Position numbers and translations under genes: made by a program
NCBI GenBank assembly: GCA_002428485.1
Contig: DIWM01000032.1
Coordinates: 15,951 to 57,944 of the forward strand
DNA: 41,994 bases
DNA from: Deltaproteobacteria bacterium UBA6106
Lineage (GTDB): Bacteria; Desulfobacterota; Syntrophorhabdia; Syntrophorhabdales; Syntrophorhabdaceae
Direction of reading: 5' to 3'
The notes under the pieces: model-generated
What the model saw: only the letters and a program-made list of their open reading frames with translations
Database searches by the model: none
Told to the model about the DNA's origin: nothing
Shown: positions 6,731 through 15,548 of the stretch, piece by piece
Position numbering within the stretch: the first letter of the stretch is position 1
Layout: every line of letters begins with the position of its first letter

Positions 6731-9085
6731 TTAATGTGCAGAAAGGCAGATATTTACTGCCTCGTCCATCCGCTCGATGAACCTGAAGTCCATATTCTCC
6801 TTGATGCTTTCCGGTACTTCTTCGAGGTCTTTTTCGTTCAGCTTCGGCAGGAGCACGCTTTTTATCCCTGCCCGTTTTGCCGCCAGAACCTTTTGTTTGA
6901 TGCCTCCCACGGGCAGCACGAGTCCGCGGAGCGTTATCTCGCCGGTCATTGCGACGTCGTTTCTGACCGGCTTATCCGTCAGAAGAGAGACGAGGGATAC
7001 GAGCATCGTCACCCCTGCCGACGGGCCGTCTTTGGGAATGGCGCCCTGAGGGACATGAACGTGGAGGTCGTTCTTTTCAAAAAAGTCTTCGGCGATCTTG
7101 TAATCGTTCGCCTTGCTCCGGATATAGCTCAACGCTGCCTGTGCGGATTCTTTCATGACGTCCCCGAGTTGGCCGGTGAGCGAGAGGGTGCCCTTTCCTC
7201 TCATCTTGGTGGATTCGATAAAAAGGATGTCTCCTCCTGTAGGCGTCCACGCCAGGCCTGTTGCGACGCCCGAGTATTTTGTTCTTTCCGCCACTTCGGC
7301 GAAGAATTTGATAGGGCCCAGGTAGCCGTGGATAGAATCTCCTGTAATGACCTGTTTTTCTGTTTTGCCCTGCGCCACATCTTTTGCCACTGACCTGCAG
7401 ATCGCGGCAATTTCCCTCTCAAGGTTTCTCACGCCCGATTCTCTCGTGTAGGCGCGGATGATCACCCTCAGTGCCTCATCCTCAAATTCGATCAGATCTT
7501 CGTTGAGACCGTGCTCAAACCGCTCCTTGGGGATGAGAAACTGTTTCGCTATCATGAGCTTCTCTTCTTCCGTGTAGCCGGGCAGCTCAAGCACCTCCAT
7601 CCTGTCTTTCAGTGCGGGCGGGACAGGATCGAGCATGTTTGCCGTAGCGATGAACATGACCTTTGAAAGGTCAAAAGGGACTTCAAGATAGTGATCGCTG
7701 AAAGACCAGTTCTGCTCAGGGTCAAGCACCTCAAGGAGCGCGCTCGATGGATCGCCCCTGAAGTCCGTTCCTATCTTGTCTACCTCGTCGAGCATGAAGA
7801 CGGGGTTATTGGAGCCGGCCTTTTTGATCCCCTGGATAATCCTCCCCGGCAGCGCCCCTACATAGGTCCTCCTGTGCCCCCGTATCTCTGCCTCATCCCG
7901 TATGCCGCCCAGGGACATTCTCATGAACTTTCTTCCGAGGGCCCGCGCAATCGACTTGCCAAGCGATGTTTTGCCGACGCCGGGAGGACCGACAAAGCAG
8001 AGTATCGGCCCCTTCATGTCGGCCTTTAACTTCCTCACCGCGAGATACTCAAGTATTCTCTTTTTTATCTTCACCAGATTGTAATGGTCTTCATCGAGGA
8101 TCGTATTCGCGCCATCGATATCGAGGTTGTCTTCTGTTGCCTTTGACCACGGCAGCTCTGTGAGCCAGTCGAGGTAAGTCCGCGATACGGTATATTCCGC
8201 CGACATGGTGCTCATCTTTGAAAGCCTGTCGAGCTCTTTTTCAGCGACCTTGCGAACGTCATCGGGCATCTTTGCTTCGATGATCTTTTTTCTTGCTTCC
8301 TCAACCTCGCTGAGCCTGTCATCCGTGTCGCCGAGCTCTTTCTGAATGGCCTTGAGCTGTTCCCTGAGATAGTATTCCCTCTGTGTTTTATCAATGCCTT
8401 CCTTGACGTGGGACTGGATCTTGCTGCTCAGTTCAAGGGTTTCAACTTCCCTGTTGAGGAAGATGGTTACCTTTTTAAGCCTTTCCTTGAGGTCTAATTT
8501 TTCGAGGATCTCCTGCTTCTCGGTGACGTTGATGTTAATGGTGGAGGCAATAAGATCTGCAAGGTTTCCCGGGCTCTCTACCTTCGTCGCGATCTGCGTA
8601 AGCTCTGAGGAGAGGTAAGGAGCCATCTCGACCGCTTTCCTGTAAAGGTTTTTCAGATTGATGTACATGGCATCGATCTCTATGTCTTTGATGTATTCTT
8701 CAAAGATAGGAAGTACCGTTGCCCTGAGGTTCGGCTCCCTGTCTGTAAATTCTACCAGTCTGCACCTGCACAATCCCTGAACGACGACCCTCTGGCTTCC
8801 GTCGACCATTTTGACCATCTTCATGATCGTGGCTACTGTGCCTACTGTATAGAGGTCTTCTATCTCGGGGTCTTCAATATCGGGATTTTTTTGCGTTATG
8901 ATGGCGATCATCTTGTCTCTGCTCATCGCGTCGTCTACAAGACGTATAGATTTCTCCCGGCCCACAATAAGCGGCATAACGAGGTCGGGATAGGCTACGG
9001 TGCCCCGAAGGGGCAATATAGGCAGCTCGGCAGGGATAAAGATCCTGTCTTTTACGCTCTTGTCGTTTTTAAAACCAATTACCAT
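6731..9085 (-). CDS. lon: ATP-dependent protease Lon (LonA)
   Basis: A 784-residue cytosolic AAA+ protease that degrades misfolded and regulatory proteins. Domains in order: N-terminal LON substrate domain (PAELPILPLRGTVAYPDLVMP onward), a helical coiled-coil region, the AAA+ module with Walker A GPPGVGKTSLGKS (about 365) and Walker B FMLDEVDKIG, and the C-terminal protease domain. The catalytic dyad is present: Ser in PKDGPSAGVTM (about 687) and Lys in VGGIKQKVLAAKRAG (about 730). AGGAGG lies 4 nt before the ATG. The gene begins 8 bp after the dnaK stop codon and ends at a strong terminator, so dnaK and lon form a two-gene operon. Length is normal for the family. Confidence 0.98.
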   Translation of the reverse strand: MVIGFKNDKSVKDRIFIPAELPILPLRGTVAYPDLVMPLIVGREKSIRLVDDAMSRDKMIAIITQKNPDIEDPEIEDLYTVGTVATIMKMVKMVDGSQRVVVQGLCRCRLVEFTDREPNLRATVLPIFEEYIKDIEIDAMYINLKNLYRKAVEMAPYLSSELTQIATKVESPGNLADLIASTININVTEKQEILEKLDLKERLKKVTIFLNREVETLELSSKIQSHVKEGIDKTQREYYLREQLKAIQKELGDTDDRLSEVEEARKKIIEAKMPDDVRKVAEKELDRLSKMSTMSAEYTVSRTYLDWLTELPWSKATEDNLDIDGANTILDEDHYNLVKIKKRILEYLAVRKLKADMKGPILCFVGPPGVGKTSLGKSIARALGRKFMRMSLGGIRDEAEIRGHRRTYVGALPGRIIQGIKKAGSNNPVFMLDEVDKIGTDFRGDPSSALLEVLDPEQNWSFSDHYLEVPFDLSKVMFIATANMLDPVPPALKDRMEVLELPGYTEEEKLMIAKQFLIPKERFEHGLNEDLIEFEDEALRVIIRAYTRESGVRNLEREIAAICRSVAKDVAQGKTEKQVITGDSIHGYLGPIKFFAEVAERTKYSGVATGLAWTPTGGDILFIESTKMRGKGTLSLTGQLGDVMKESAQAALSYIRSKANDYKIAEDFFEKNDLHVHVPQGAIPKDGPSAGVTMLVSLVSLLTDKPVRNDVAMTGEITLRGLVLPVGGIKQKVLAAKRAGIKSVLLPKLNEKDLEEVPESIKENMDFRFIERMDEAVNICLSAH

Positions 9086-9093
9086 TGATCCTC

Positions 9094-11007
9094 CTATTTT
9101 TTCACATCCTCAAACTCAGCATCGACGACGTCGTCATCCCTTTTCTGGCCTCCCTGCGACGACCTTGCCTGTTCCTGCCCGGGACCTTCTTGTGAGGTCG
9201 ACTGGGAAGTCTTCTTGTATAATACTTCGGCAAGCTTATGAGAAGCTTTAGTCAGGTCTTCGATCGCCCTTTTTATCCGTTCAGGTTCGCCGCTCTTCAG
9301 GGCGTCTTTTGCAGGCCCCAATGCGTCTTCGATAGGCTTGATGTCTTCCGCAGACACCTTGTCCTTATTGTCGTTTATGGTTTTTTCTGTCTGGTATATG
9401 ATGTTGTCAAGCTGATTTTTCTGGCTGATCTCCTCTTTCTTTTTCCTGTCTTCTTCAGCATGTGCTTCAGAATCTCTGACCATCTTTTTTATCTCTTCTT
9501 CATTCAATCCCGTCGACGCGGTTATCCTGATGCTCTGTTCCTGGCCCGTCGCCTGGTCTTTTGCCGATACATGGAGGATGCCGTTCGCGTCTATGTCGAA
9601 GGTAACCTCGATCTGTGGTATGCCCCTTGGTGCAGGCGGCAGACCGATGAGATGGAATTTTCCGAGGGTCCTGTTGTCACGCGCCATTTCCCTTTCACCC
9701 TGAAGCACATGTATTTCTACACTTGTCTGGCTGTCTTCCGCGGTTGTAAATATCTGGCTCTTCTTTGTCGGGATCGTTGTATTTCTCTCAATGATCTTGG
9801 TCATTATCCCACCCAGCGTCTCGATGCCGAGAGAAAGCGGCGTAACATCGAGAAGGAGCACATCTTTTACCTCGCCGGCAAGGACCCCTGCCTGAACCGC
9901 GGCGCCGGACGCGACGACCTCGTCAGGGTTGACCCCTCTGTGAGGTTCTTTCCCAAAGAATTCTTTTACCACTTCCTGCACCTTCGGTATTCTTGTCGAA
10001 CCGCCGACAAGGACGACCTCGTCTATCTTGCCGGCTGCCAGCTTCGCATCTTCAAGAGCCCTTTTGCATGGCTCGATGGATCTTTGGATCAGGGCGTCAG
10101 AGAGCTTCTCGAGCTCTGATCTTCTCAGTTTCATGTTGAGGTGCTTGGGGCCAGAACTGTCAGCGGTGATAAAGGGAAGGTTTATCTCTGTCTCGATTGT
10201 TGCTGAGAGCTCGATCTTTGCCCTTTCAGCGGCCTCTTTGAGTCTCTGGAGGGCCATCCTGTCCTTTGAAAGATCGATGCCCTGATCTTTCTTGAACTCG
10301 GTCACGATCCAGTCGATGACCATCTGATCTATGTCGTCACCGCCGAGGTGGGTATCGCCGTTTGTCGACTTGACCTCAACGACGTTGTCCCCAACCTCCA
10401 GTATGGAAATGTCGAATGTGCCGCCGCCAAAGTCATAAACCGCTATGGTCTCATCCTTTTTCTTGTCAAGCCCGTAGGCAAGAGCTGATGCCGTCGGCTC
10501 ATTGATAATACGGAGCACGTTCAGGCCTGCTATTCTGCCCGCGTCTTTTGTTGCCTGCCTCTGTGAATCATTAAAATAAGCAGGTACGGTCACGACAGCG
10601 TCATCGATCGTCTGACCCAGGTATGCCTCCGCAGACTTCCTCAGTTTCTGAAGCACAAATGCCGATATCTCCTGAGGCGTGTATTGTTTTCCCCTTACAT
10701 CGACCCTCACGTTCCCATCCTGGTCGCTGACAACCTTGTAAGGAACTGTCTTGATCTCGCCCTGTACCTCGTTGAATCTTCTTCCCATGAATCTTTTTAT
10801 GGAAAATATGGTGTTCTCAGGGTTTGTGATCGCCTGCCTCTTTGCAGTCTGACCGACCAGTATTTCACCGTCTTTTGTAAAAGCGACGACGCTTGGCGTC
10901 AACCTGCTCCCTTCTTCGTTTATTATTACCTTTGGTTCGCCGCCTTCCATGATCGCCACGACGGAGTTCGTCGTTCCAAGGTCTATCCCTATAACTTTCT
11001 TAGCCAT
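9094..11007 (-). CDS. dnaK: Molecular chaperone DnaK (Hsp70)
   Basis: A 637-residue Hsp70. The nucleotide-binding domain (1-380) has GIDLGTTNS, AVVTVPAYFNDSQRQATKDAG, VYDFGGGTFD and LVGGSTRIPKVQ. The substrate-binding domain (DVTPLSLGIETLGG; TIPTKKSQIF) and helical lid follow. The C-terminus ends in the usual acidic DDDVVDAEFEDVKK. It works with DnaJ and GrpE, neither of which is encoded here. The gene has AGGAGG 7 nt before the ATG, a consensus promoter at 11042-11070, and is followed at once by lon. No CIRCE operator (TTAGCACTC-N9-GAGTGCTAA) or sigma32-like box is seen, so heat control, if present, uses another route. Confidence 0.99.
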   Translation of the reverse strand: MAKKVIGIDLGTTNSVVAIMEGGEPKVIINEEGSRLTPSVVAFTKDGEILVGQTAKRQAITNPENTIFSIKRFMGRRFNEVQGEIKTVPYKVVSDQDGNVRVDVRGKQYTPQEISAFVLQKLRKSAEAYLGQTIDDAVVTVPAYFNDSQRQATKDAGRIAGLNVLRIINEPTASALAYGLDKKKDETIAVYDFGGGTFDISILEVGDNVVEVKSTNGDTHLGGDDIDQMVIDWIVTEFKKDQGIDLSKDRMALQRLKEAAERAKIELSATIETEINLPFITADSSGPKHLNMKLRRSELEKLSDALIQRSIEPCKRALEDAKLAAGKIDEVVLVGGSTRIPKVQEVVKEFFGKEPHRGVNPDEVVASGAAVQAGVLAGEVKDVLLLDVTPLSLGIETLGGIMTKIIERNTTIPTKKSQIFTTAEDSQTSVEIHVLQGEREMARDNRTLGKFHLIGLPPAPRGIPQIEVTFDIDANGILHVSAKDQATGQEQSIRITASTGLNEEEIKKMVRDSEAHAEEDRKKKEEISQKNQLDNIIYQTEKTINDNKDKVSAEDIKPIEDALGPAKDALKSGEPERIKRAIEDLTKASHKLAEVLYKKTSQSTSQEGPGQEQARSSQGGQKRDDDVVDAEFEDVKK

Positions 11008-11041
11008 TTTTAATCCTCCTGATTGTATTCAAAACTAAGTT

Positions 11042-11070
11042 AATATAATGCCCGGTCATGGTGTTGTCAA
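11042..11070 (-). promoter_or_regulatory. Sigma70-type promoter of dnaK-lon
   Basis: On the minus strand a perfect TTGACA (11065-11070) and TATATT (11042-11047) are separated by exactly 17 bp. Transcription would start near 11035, leaving a leader of about 28 nt with the AGGAGG Shine-Dalgarno at 11015-11020. Confidence 0.8.
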
Positions 11071-11172
11071 CGCGGAAACTACAGTTTTTTTAAGGCATTT
11101 TTGATCTTTTGCTCAATAAATATAAAAGGGCAAGATCGCGGTCCGGTTACGAATGTTCGGTTATGGGTGATC

Positions 11173-12627
11173 TTATAAAAATATCTCTCTGATCTTTTCT
11201 TTTGTCTCGTCCACCTGTCCGTCAGAAAGCTTCAGTCCGCCCGGCGTATGTTCGGGTTCGCGTGCGATGCTGTAAATCCTCTCTTCGAGGGAGGCCTGTT
11301 TCCTCATGCCCGCAGGCAGCGCCGGGACTATGCCTATTGCCGCTGCTACGTCTTCAGGGAACTTTCCCGGGTCAGCGGTCTCATATATCACCGACGGCCT
11401 GTTGTATTCTCCGTTGAGATAGAGTTCGAGCGTTCTCCACCCGACCGCACCGTGGGGATCAAGGATGATCCCGTATTTCTCGAAGGCGAGCCTCATCGTC
11501 TCATAGTGGAGGGGGTTGGTGACCCCCATTGAGATGATGTCCTTTCTCATGCCATCCATATCCGGCATTTTGTCAATGATGCCGGGACTTGTTACGTTCC
11601 CCGTAGCAGGATCGCGTTCGTCATGCATGTGCCCGCCATAAAAATCGATGAGCCGCACCAGATTGCTTGGATGGGAAACGATCATTGCCGAAGACGGCGA
11701 TTTGATGGACGGCCGTACGACATACTTCCCCGTTTTGAGGAAATCCGGGAATTCGGTGTTTTCGTTCACGCCGGAGACAAGTCTTGCTACAGGGAGGCCC
11801 ATCTGCCGCGCGATGACCGTCCCCATCATGTTTCCGAAATTGCCCGAAGGGACGCTGGCAATGAACGGCTCATCGCCGGCATCGATCTTTGAGTATGCGT
11901 AAAAAGGGTATACCGCCTGCGGCAAAAGCCTTCCAAGGCTGATCGAATTTGCCGATGTGAACCGTTCGCCGTCATGGAAAAGTCCTTCGGCAAATCCTTT
12001 ATCTCCCAGGATGTTCTTTGCGAGCGACTGGCAGACGTCGAAATCTCCATTTACCTCGAAGGCATGGATGTTGCGCCCGAGGGTTGTCATCTGCCGCCGC
12101 TGCCCCTCACTGATGGAGCCTTTGGGGAAAAAGACGATATTGTCCACGTTGTCAAGGCCATAGAGGGCATCTGCCACAGCGCCTCCCGTATCGCCGCTTG
12201 TGGCAACGATCACGACCCTTTTGAGACCTCTTTCGCCGAGAAAATAGTTAAGCGCCCTGCCGAAAAAGCGCGCCGCATAATCCTTGAAGGAATATGTCGG
12301 TCCCTGCGTAAGCCACATGATATAGGTCCTGCCGGTTACGTGCTGCACCTTTGTAGGAATCTTGTCTTCGCGGTATGCGTCATCGAGGAGAGCCCTTAGT
12401 TTTTCAGCAGGTATTTCTGAACCAAGGAAGGGGCAGAGGACCTCAAAGGCGATCTGTGCGTAGGACATAGGGCGCATGGCTCTGATACGTTCCGGAGCAA
12501 GTACCGGCACGTCCTTTCGCGCTATCATGTAAAGCCCATAGTTGGATGCCATCCCCTTGAGCAGGGCTGTCTCAAAATTGACCTTCTCGTCGTAGTTGTT
12601 CGTGCTGTAGTAAGTGATCGTTCTCAT
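11173..12627 (-). CDS. thrC: Threonine synthase
   Basis: A 484-residue PLP enzyme that converts O-phosphohomoserine to threonine. It has the long thrC form with the N-terminal YYSTN start, the PLP lysine in GPTYSFKDYAARFFG (Lys115), the phosphate-binding ATSGDTGGAVADA, and SANSISLGRLLPQ and SVPSGNFGNM blocks. No other threonine genes are adjacent. The start is fixed by the family N-terminus (MRTITYYSTNN). There is no Shine-Dalgarno (TTACCACC precedes the ATG) and a promoter -10 box ends 8 nt upstream, so the mRNA is probably leaderless or nearly so. Confidence 0.96.
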   Translation of the reverse strand: MRTITYYSTNNYDEKVNFETALLKGMASNYGLYMIARKDVPVLAPERIRAMRPMSYAQIAFEVLCPFLGSEIPAEKLRALLDDAYREDKIPTKVQHVTGRTYIMWLTQGPTYSFKDYAARFFGRALNYFLGERGLKRVVIVATSGDTGGAVADALYGLDNVDNIVFFPKGSISEGQRRQMTTLGRNIHAFEVNGDFDVCQSLAKNILGDKGFAEGLFHDGERFTSANSISLGRLLPQAVYPFYAYSKIDAGDEPFIASVPSGNFGNMMGTVIARQMGLPVARLVSGVNENTEFPDFLKTGKYVVRPSIKSPSSAMIVSHPSNLVRLIDFYGGHMHDERDPATGNVTSPGIIDKMPDMDGMRKDIISMGVTNPLHYETMRLAFEKYGIILDPHGAVGWRTLELYLNGEYNRPSVIYETADPGKFPEDVAAAIGIVPALPAGMRKQASLEERIYSIAREPEHTPGGLKLSDGQVDETKEKIREIFL

Positions 12628-12635
12628 GGTGGTAA

Positions 12636-12664
12636 AGCATACCGGATGTTCCGCCTTTTTTCAA
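12636..12664 (-). promoter_or_regulatory. thrC promoter placed for a leaderless mRNA
   Basis: TTGAAA (12659-12664) and TATGCT (12636-12641) with a 17-bp spacer on the minus strand. Only 8 nt separate the -10 box from the thrC ATG, so transcription should begin at or within about 2 nt of the start codon. Confidence 0.6.
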
Positions 12665-12670
12665 TACAAT

Positions 12671-12750
12671 GATTCCCCGCAGCTTGCTGCAGGGCAACCT
12701 TGTTCCCTCGCCCCTCGCGGGAGAGGGCAGGGTGTGGGGGCATGATCATG
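12671..12750. repeat. GC-rich palindromic repeat, single copy
   Basis: GATTCCCCGCAGCTTGCTGC opens the unit. It contains the small palindrome GCAGCTTGCTGC and the larger hairpin CCCTCGCCCCTCGCGGGAGAGGG, and ends GGGGGCATGATCATG. The same ordered unit occurs at 15549-15683. A partial copy of its opening (CCCGCAGCTTGCTACAGGG) follows at about 12771-12789. No coding sequence is present. Confidence 0.75.
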
Positions 12751-12844
12751 TCTTTTCTATCCTCATTGTTCCCGCAGCTTGCTACAGGGTAGTTCATCAT
12801 GGGATAGGAGATAATTAAGGATCCTTGTGATATAACCTCTTAAT

Positions 12845-13039
12845 ATGACAGGAATCGATCGAGCCAGGTTGAGAAAGAACATGCCGGCAGTTTTCCTGGT
12901 GATCGCCTGTGCCGCCGTGTTTTGTGTGGCCGAAGCAGAGGCAAAGAACTGGTCGCGCTATTTCGGCGATGAAAAGATCGTTCAAGGTATAGGGTCAGGC
13001 GACGCCAAAGAGGCGCTGGTCAGCACAATCTGCAGATAA
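12845..13039 (+). CDS. Small exported protein or truncated gene remnant
   Basis: A 64-residue ORF. It reads as a signal peptide (MPAVFLVIACAAVFCVAEAEAK, from residue 13) followed by only about 30 residues (NWSRYFGDEKIVQGIGSG), ending at a stop just before an AGCTCATGGC-type repeat. It could be a short secreted protein or the 5' stub of a longer exported protein cut by the repeat. An extended -10 (TGATATAAC, 12828-12836) lies 8 nt before the ATG at 12845, matching the leaderless pattern, which argues that the start is used. I do not recognise the family. Confidence 0.4.
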   Translation: MTGIDRARLRKNMPAVFLVIACAAVFCVAEAEAKNWSRYFGDEKIVQGIGSGDAKEALVSTICR

Positions 13040-13044
13040 ATAAA

Positions 13045-13136
13045 CCAGCTCATGGCTGACAGCTAAAGAAGCCATCAGCGCCGAATATCGATAATCGAGC
13101 ATCGAGTTCGCTATCAGCTATAAGCTATAAGCTGCT
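13045..13136. repeat. Repeat cluster between convergent genes
   Basis: CCAGCTCATGGCTGACAGC at the left and TATCAGCTATAAGCTATAAGC at the right flank a middle segment of ATCGATAATCGAGCATCGAG-type units. The outer parts are an imperfect inverted repeat. It lies between the convergent ends of the 12845 ORF and the DUF1460 gene. Confidence 0.6.
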
Positions 13137-13156
13137 TTTTACCTGTATCCCGTCCG

Positions 13157-13885
13157 CTATGCCTTCGGTCTGAAGACCATGATGCCCGGTTTTGCCGCGA
13201 TGTAGTGCCCGAAATCCTGATCGATGACCTGCCGGGATTGTTTAAGCGACGATGCGTGCCGGATATAGAGCCTGCCGTCCTTTCTGATGAAGATTCCCAC
13301 ATGGGTCACGTCAAGCCCCGGCGCGTCAGTGTAGATCCCTACATAATCACCCGTCCTGAGCGTGTCCAAGGTTTTGCTGTCCATGGTATCTGCCGGGACG
13401 TAGCATAATGTTCGTGCAGAGGGCTCAATTCCCTTCACAAATAGCGTGCCGTCTTCTTTCCGGTTCAGGATCTTTTGAACCTTCCTGGACCAGAAGGGCG
13501 AGACCTGCCCGGCGACATCGTCAATAAAATTTTCATTATATTGGCGCCAGTCAGTAAAGAAATGGTTCCTGGTCTGGTAAGAAACGATTCCATTCCTGTA
13601 CCGGACCCTTGCAAGGTTTTCCCTGAATGTTCCGAATGAACGGGCAAGCCGCATTGCCTCGATGTAATCGAGAAAAGTGAAGCAATCAACCTCATGGAGG
13701 TTTACAACAAATACCTCCTGTTCCCGCGCGTCGCCGATAAGCGTACCTTCCCTGTATGGTGTGCCGAGAAACTGCCTTGAAAGGAATTCTATCCTTTCGC
13801 CCGTGTCCGCGATCCCTGAGCCTTCAGCGATCAGCCGGTCAAGTCTCTCTTCAGTCCATTTGCCGAGTACGACCTTTTCGATCAT
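13157..13885 (-). CDS. DUF1460 family protein (NlpC/P60-like fold, amidase-like)
   Basis: DUF1460 proteins resemble cysteine amidases that act on cell-wall peptides. Here the catalytic Cys is in NLHEVDCFTFLDYIEA (about residue 68), a His in LDVTHVGIFIR, and the family block GTPYREGTLIG is present. I place the start at 13885, where ATGA overlaps the stop of the upstream radical SAM gene by 4 bp, giving 242 residues. An in-frame ATG at 13915 would add ten residues (MSAMAAPINS) and increase the overlap; neither start has a good Shine-Dalgarno. Unlike many relatives there is no signal peptide, so export is doubtful. The coupling to a radical SAM gene is unusual and functionally unexplained. Confidence 0.82.
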   Translation of the reverse strand: MIEKVVLGKWTEERLDRLIAEGSGIADTGERIEFLSRQFLGTPYREGTLIGDAREQEVFVVNLHEVDCFTFLDYIEAMRLARSFGTFRENLARVRYRNGIVSYQTRNHFFTDWRQYNENFIDDVAGQVSPFWSRKVQKILNRKEDGTLFVKGIEPSARTLCYVPADTMDSKTLDTLRTGDYVGIYTDAPGLDVTHVGIFIRKDGRLYIRHASSLKQSRQVIDQDFGHYIAAKPGIMVFRPKA

Positions 13886-15390
13886 GGAGTTGATGGGGGC
13901 AGCCATTGCAGACATACCTTTTTCGCCACTTTGCGGAAGTGCTGTCCATAGATCATGAGAGTGATAGCCTCAGTAAAAGATCTTCGATAGAACAGCAGAG
14001 TTTTGACGAAAAGCCTCCAGTAGTACCACTGAGTCTTGCCGTTGCCCAGAATCCCGATATACAGGATAGATTTTAACAAGGCCTTGACCTGATCTTTTGC
14101 GATCTTCTGTTTCCCGTAAGGGTTATGGTATCGCAGGAACTGGGAGATCCTCTGGTAATAGGGCCTGGGGCTGTATATGGTTTTAATGATCCTTTGATAC
14201 CCTTCGATCAGCTTCACCCTATCCATTTTAGAGACAAAGTTGATGCTTCCGTCCGTGTTGTCTCCAGATGCAGTCAGTTCGAGACGGTTTTCCTCTTTCA
14301 GCCTGTGCCACAATTTAGTGTTCGGTAAGGCGTTCAGAAGCCCTACCATGGCCGTTACCACACCACTTTCCTGGATGAACTTTATCTGCCTTCCAAAGAT
14401 GCCCTCGTCGTCACTGTCAAATCCGACAATGTAGCCCCCCATGACCTCAATGCCTGACGCCTGAAGTTTTCTGATGGTGGCTGTCAGGTCGCGCTTGCAG
14501 TTTTGATCCTTTGAGCACTCTCGCAGACTTTCCTCGTTTGGCGTCTCCAATCCGATGAACACCTGTTTGAATCCGGCTTCAACCATGAGATGAATGAGCG
14601 TTTCATCGTCAGCGATGTTGATTGAAGCTTCGGTGAAGAAATGAAAGGGGTAATCGCGAATCTTCATCCATTCAATTACGTGCGGCAACATCTTCTTCAC
14701 AGCAGCGCGGTTGCCGATAAAGTTATCGTCTACAACAAAAATACTGCCCCGCCACCCCCTGTCATAAATCGTCTGCAATTCATTCAGGAATTGCTCTGTG
14801 TCCTTTAATCTCGGTATACGGCCATACATGGCGGTAATGTCGCAGAAGTCGCAATTGTAGGGGCACCCTCGCGAATACTGCACCATGAGAGAAGCATAGT
14901 CCTTGATTTCTATCAGGTCCCAGCGGGGAACGGGCGTCATGGATAAAGGCGGGAAGCAGGACGACCGATACACTTTCCCGGCTTTGCCCTGGGCGAGATC
15001 TTTCAGGAATTCAGGCAGCGTGAACTCTGCCTCGTTCAGGATGAGGTGGTCGATGAGCGGCAAGTACTCTTCTTCAGCGCCGTTGAAGAGAGGTCCTCCG
15101 GCCACGACCTTTTTCCCCATACGACGGCACTCTCTGAGGACTGCAGCAACAGATTCCTTTTGTACGAGCATGGCGCTGATAAAAACATAGTCCGCCCACT
15201 GAAGATCACTGTCTCTCAGGTTGTGAATGTTCAGATCCACGAGACGAATGTCCCAGTCTTTGGGAAGGATCGCCCCGACAGTCAACAATCCAAGGGGAGG
15301 GAAGGCAGCCTTCTTGGAGACGTATTTCAAGGCGTACTTGAAACTCCAGAAGGTGATGGGATATTTGGGATAGACAAGTAGCGCTTTCAC
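13882..15390 (-). CDS. B12-binding-type radical SAM protein (DUF4070-like)
   Basis: A 502-residue protein. The N-terminal B12-binding-like Rossmann region (about 1-140) has PPLGLLTVGAILP, IRLVDLN and VVAGGPLF. The radical SAM barrel carries the cluster motif GCPYNCDFCDI (CxxxCxxC, about 175-185), VDDNFIGN and FIGLETPNEESL. The C-terminal part (about 370-500) matches the DUF4070 region found in hopanoid-methylase-like and related enzymes (PRPYYQRISQFL). The substrate is unknown. It starts at GTG 15390 and its stop overlaps the DUF1460 start. An extended -10 (TGTTATAAT) lies about 60 nt upstream. It could methylate or otherwise modify a lipid or cofactor, but the sequence alone does not say. 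Confidence 0.88.
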   Translation of the reverse strand: MKALLVYPKYPITFWSFKYALKYVSKKAAFPPLGLLTVGAILPKDWDIRLVDLNIHNLRDSDLQWADYVFISAMLVQKESVAAVLRECRRMGKKVVAGGPLFNGAEEEYLPLIDHLILNEAEFTLPEFLKDLAQGKAGKVYRSSCFPPLSMTPVPRWDLIEIKDYASLMVQYSRGCPYNCDFCDITAMYGRIPRLKDTEQFLNELQTIYDRGWRGSIFVVDDNFIGNRAAVKKMLPHVIEWMKIRDYPFHFFTEASINIADDETLIHLMVEAGFKQVFIGLETPNEESLRECSKDQNCKRDLTATIRKLQASGIEVMGGYIVGFDSDDEGIFGRQIKFIQESGVVTAMVGLLNALPNTKLWHRLKEENRLELTASGDNTDGSINFVSKMDRVKLIEGYQRIIKTIYSPRPYYQRISQFLRYHNPYGKQKIAKDQVKALLKSILYIGILGNGKTQWYYWRLFVKTLLFYRRSFTEAITLMIYGQHFRKVAKKVCLQWLPPSTP

Positions 15391-15452
15391 GATGTTCTCA
15401 CTTTTCAGGCTTGGATCCTTTATTCAGCGAGCCGCTGAAGTCTTTGTAGATT

Positions 15453-15461
15453 ATTATAACA
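15453..15461 (-). promoter_or_regulatory. Extended -10 promoter for the radical SAM gene
   Basis: TGTTATAAT on the minus strand is a perfect extended -10; no good -35 is seen. It would give a leader of roughly 55 nt before the GTG at 15390. Confidence 0.45.
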
Positions 15462-15548
15462 CATTGGAAGCAGGATTACTAACGCGAAGCTTGCATAAAG
15501 ACACAGCTATGCATATGGCGCACCGGCGCTCAAACTGTTCAATCCGGA

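Noticed and set aside
9238..10119. A 293-residue open frame on the plus strand within dnaK
   Set aside because: It is the antisense of a highly conserved gene with strong codon bias; no Shine-Dalgarno, and the protein is Cys/Phe-rich without domains.
11008..11172. CIRCE or sigma32-type heat-shock control upstream of dnaK
   Set aside because: No TTAGCACTC-N9-GAGTGCTAA or sigma32-like spacing is present; a plain sigma70 promoter explains the region.
11090..11172. A thrC terminator in the gap before dnaK
   Set aside because: AAGATC and GATCTT can pair before a T-rich stretch, but the loop is over 30 nt and the inner pairing is poor, so I do not call it.
12628..12844. A threonine or other amino-acid riboswitch or attenuator before thrC
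   Set aside because: The promoter -10 lies 8 nt from the start codon, leaving no leader for such a device; the upstream palindromes are dispersed repeats.
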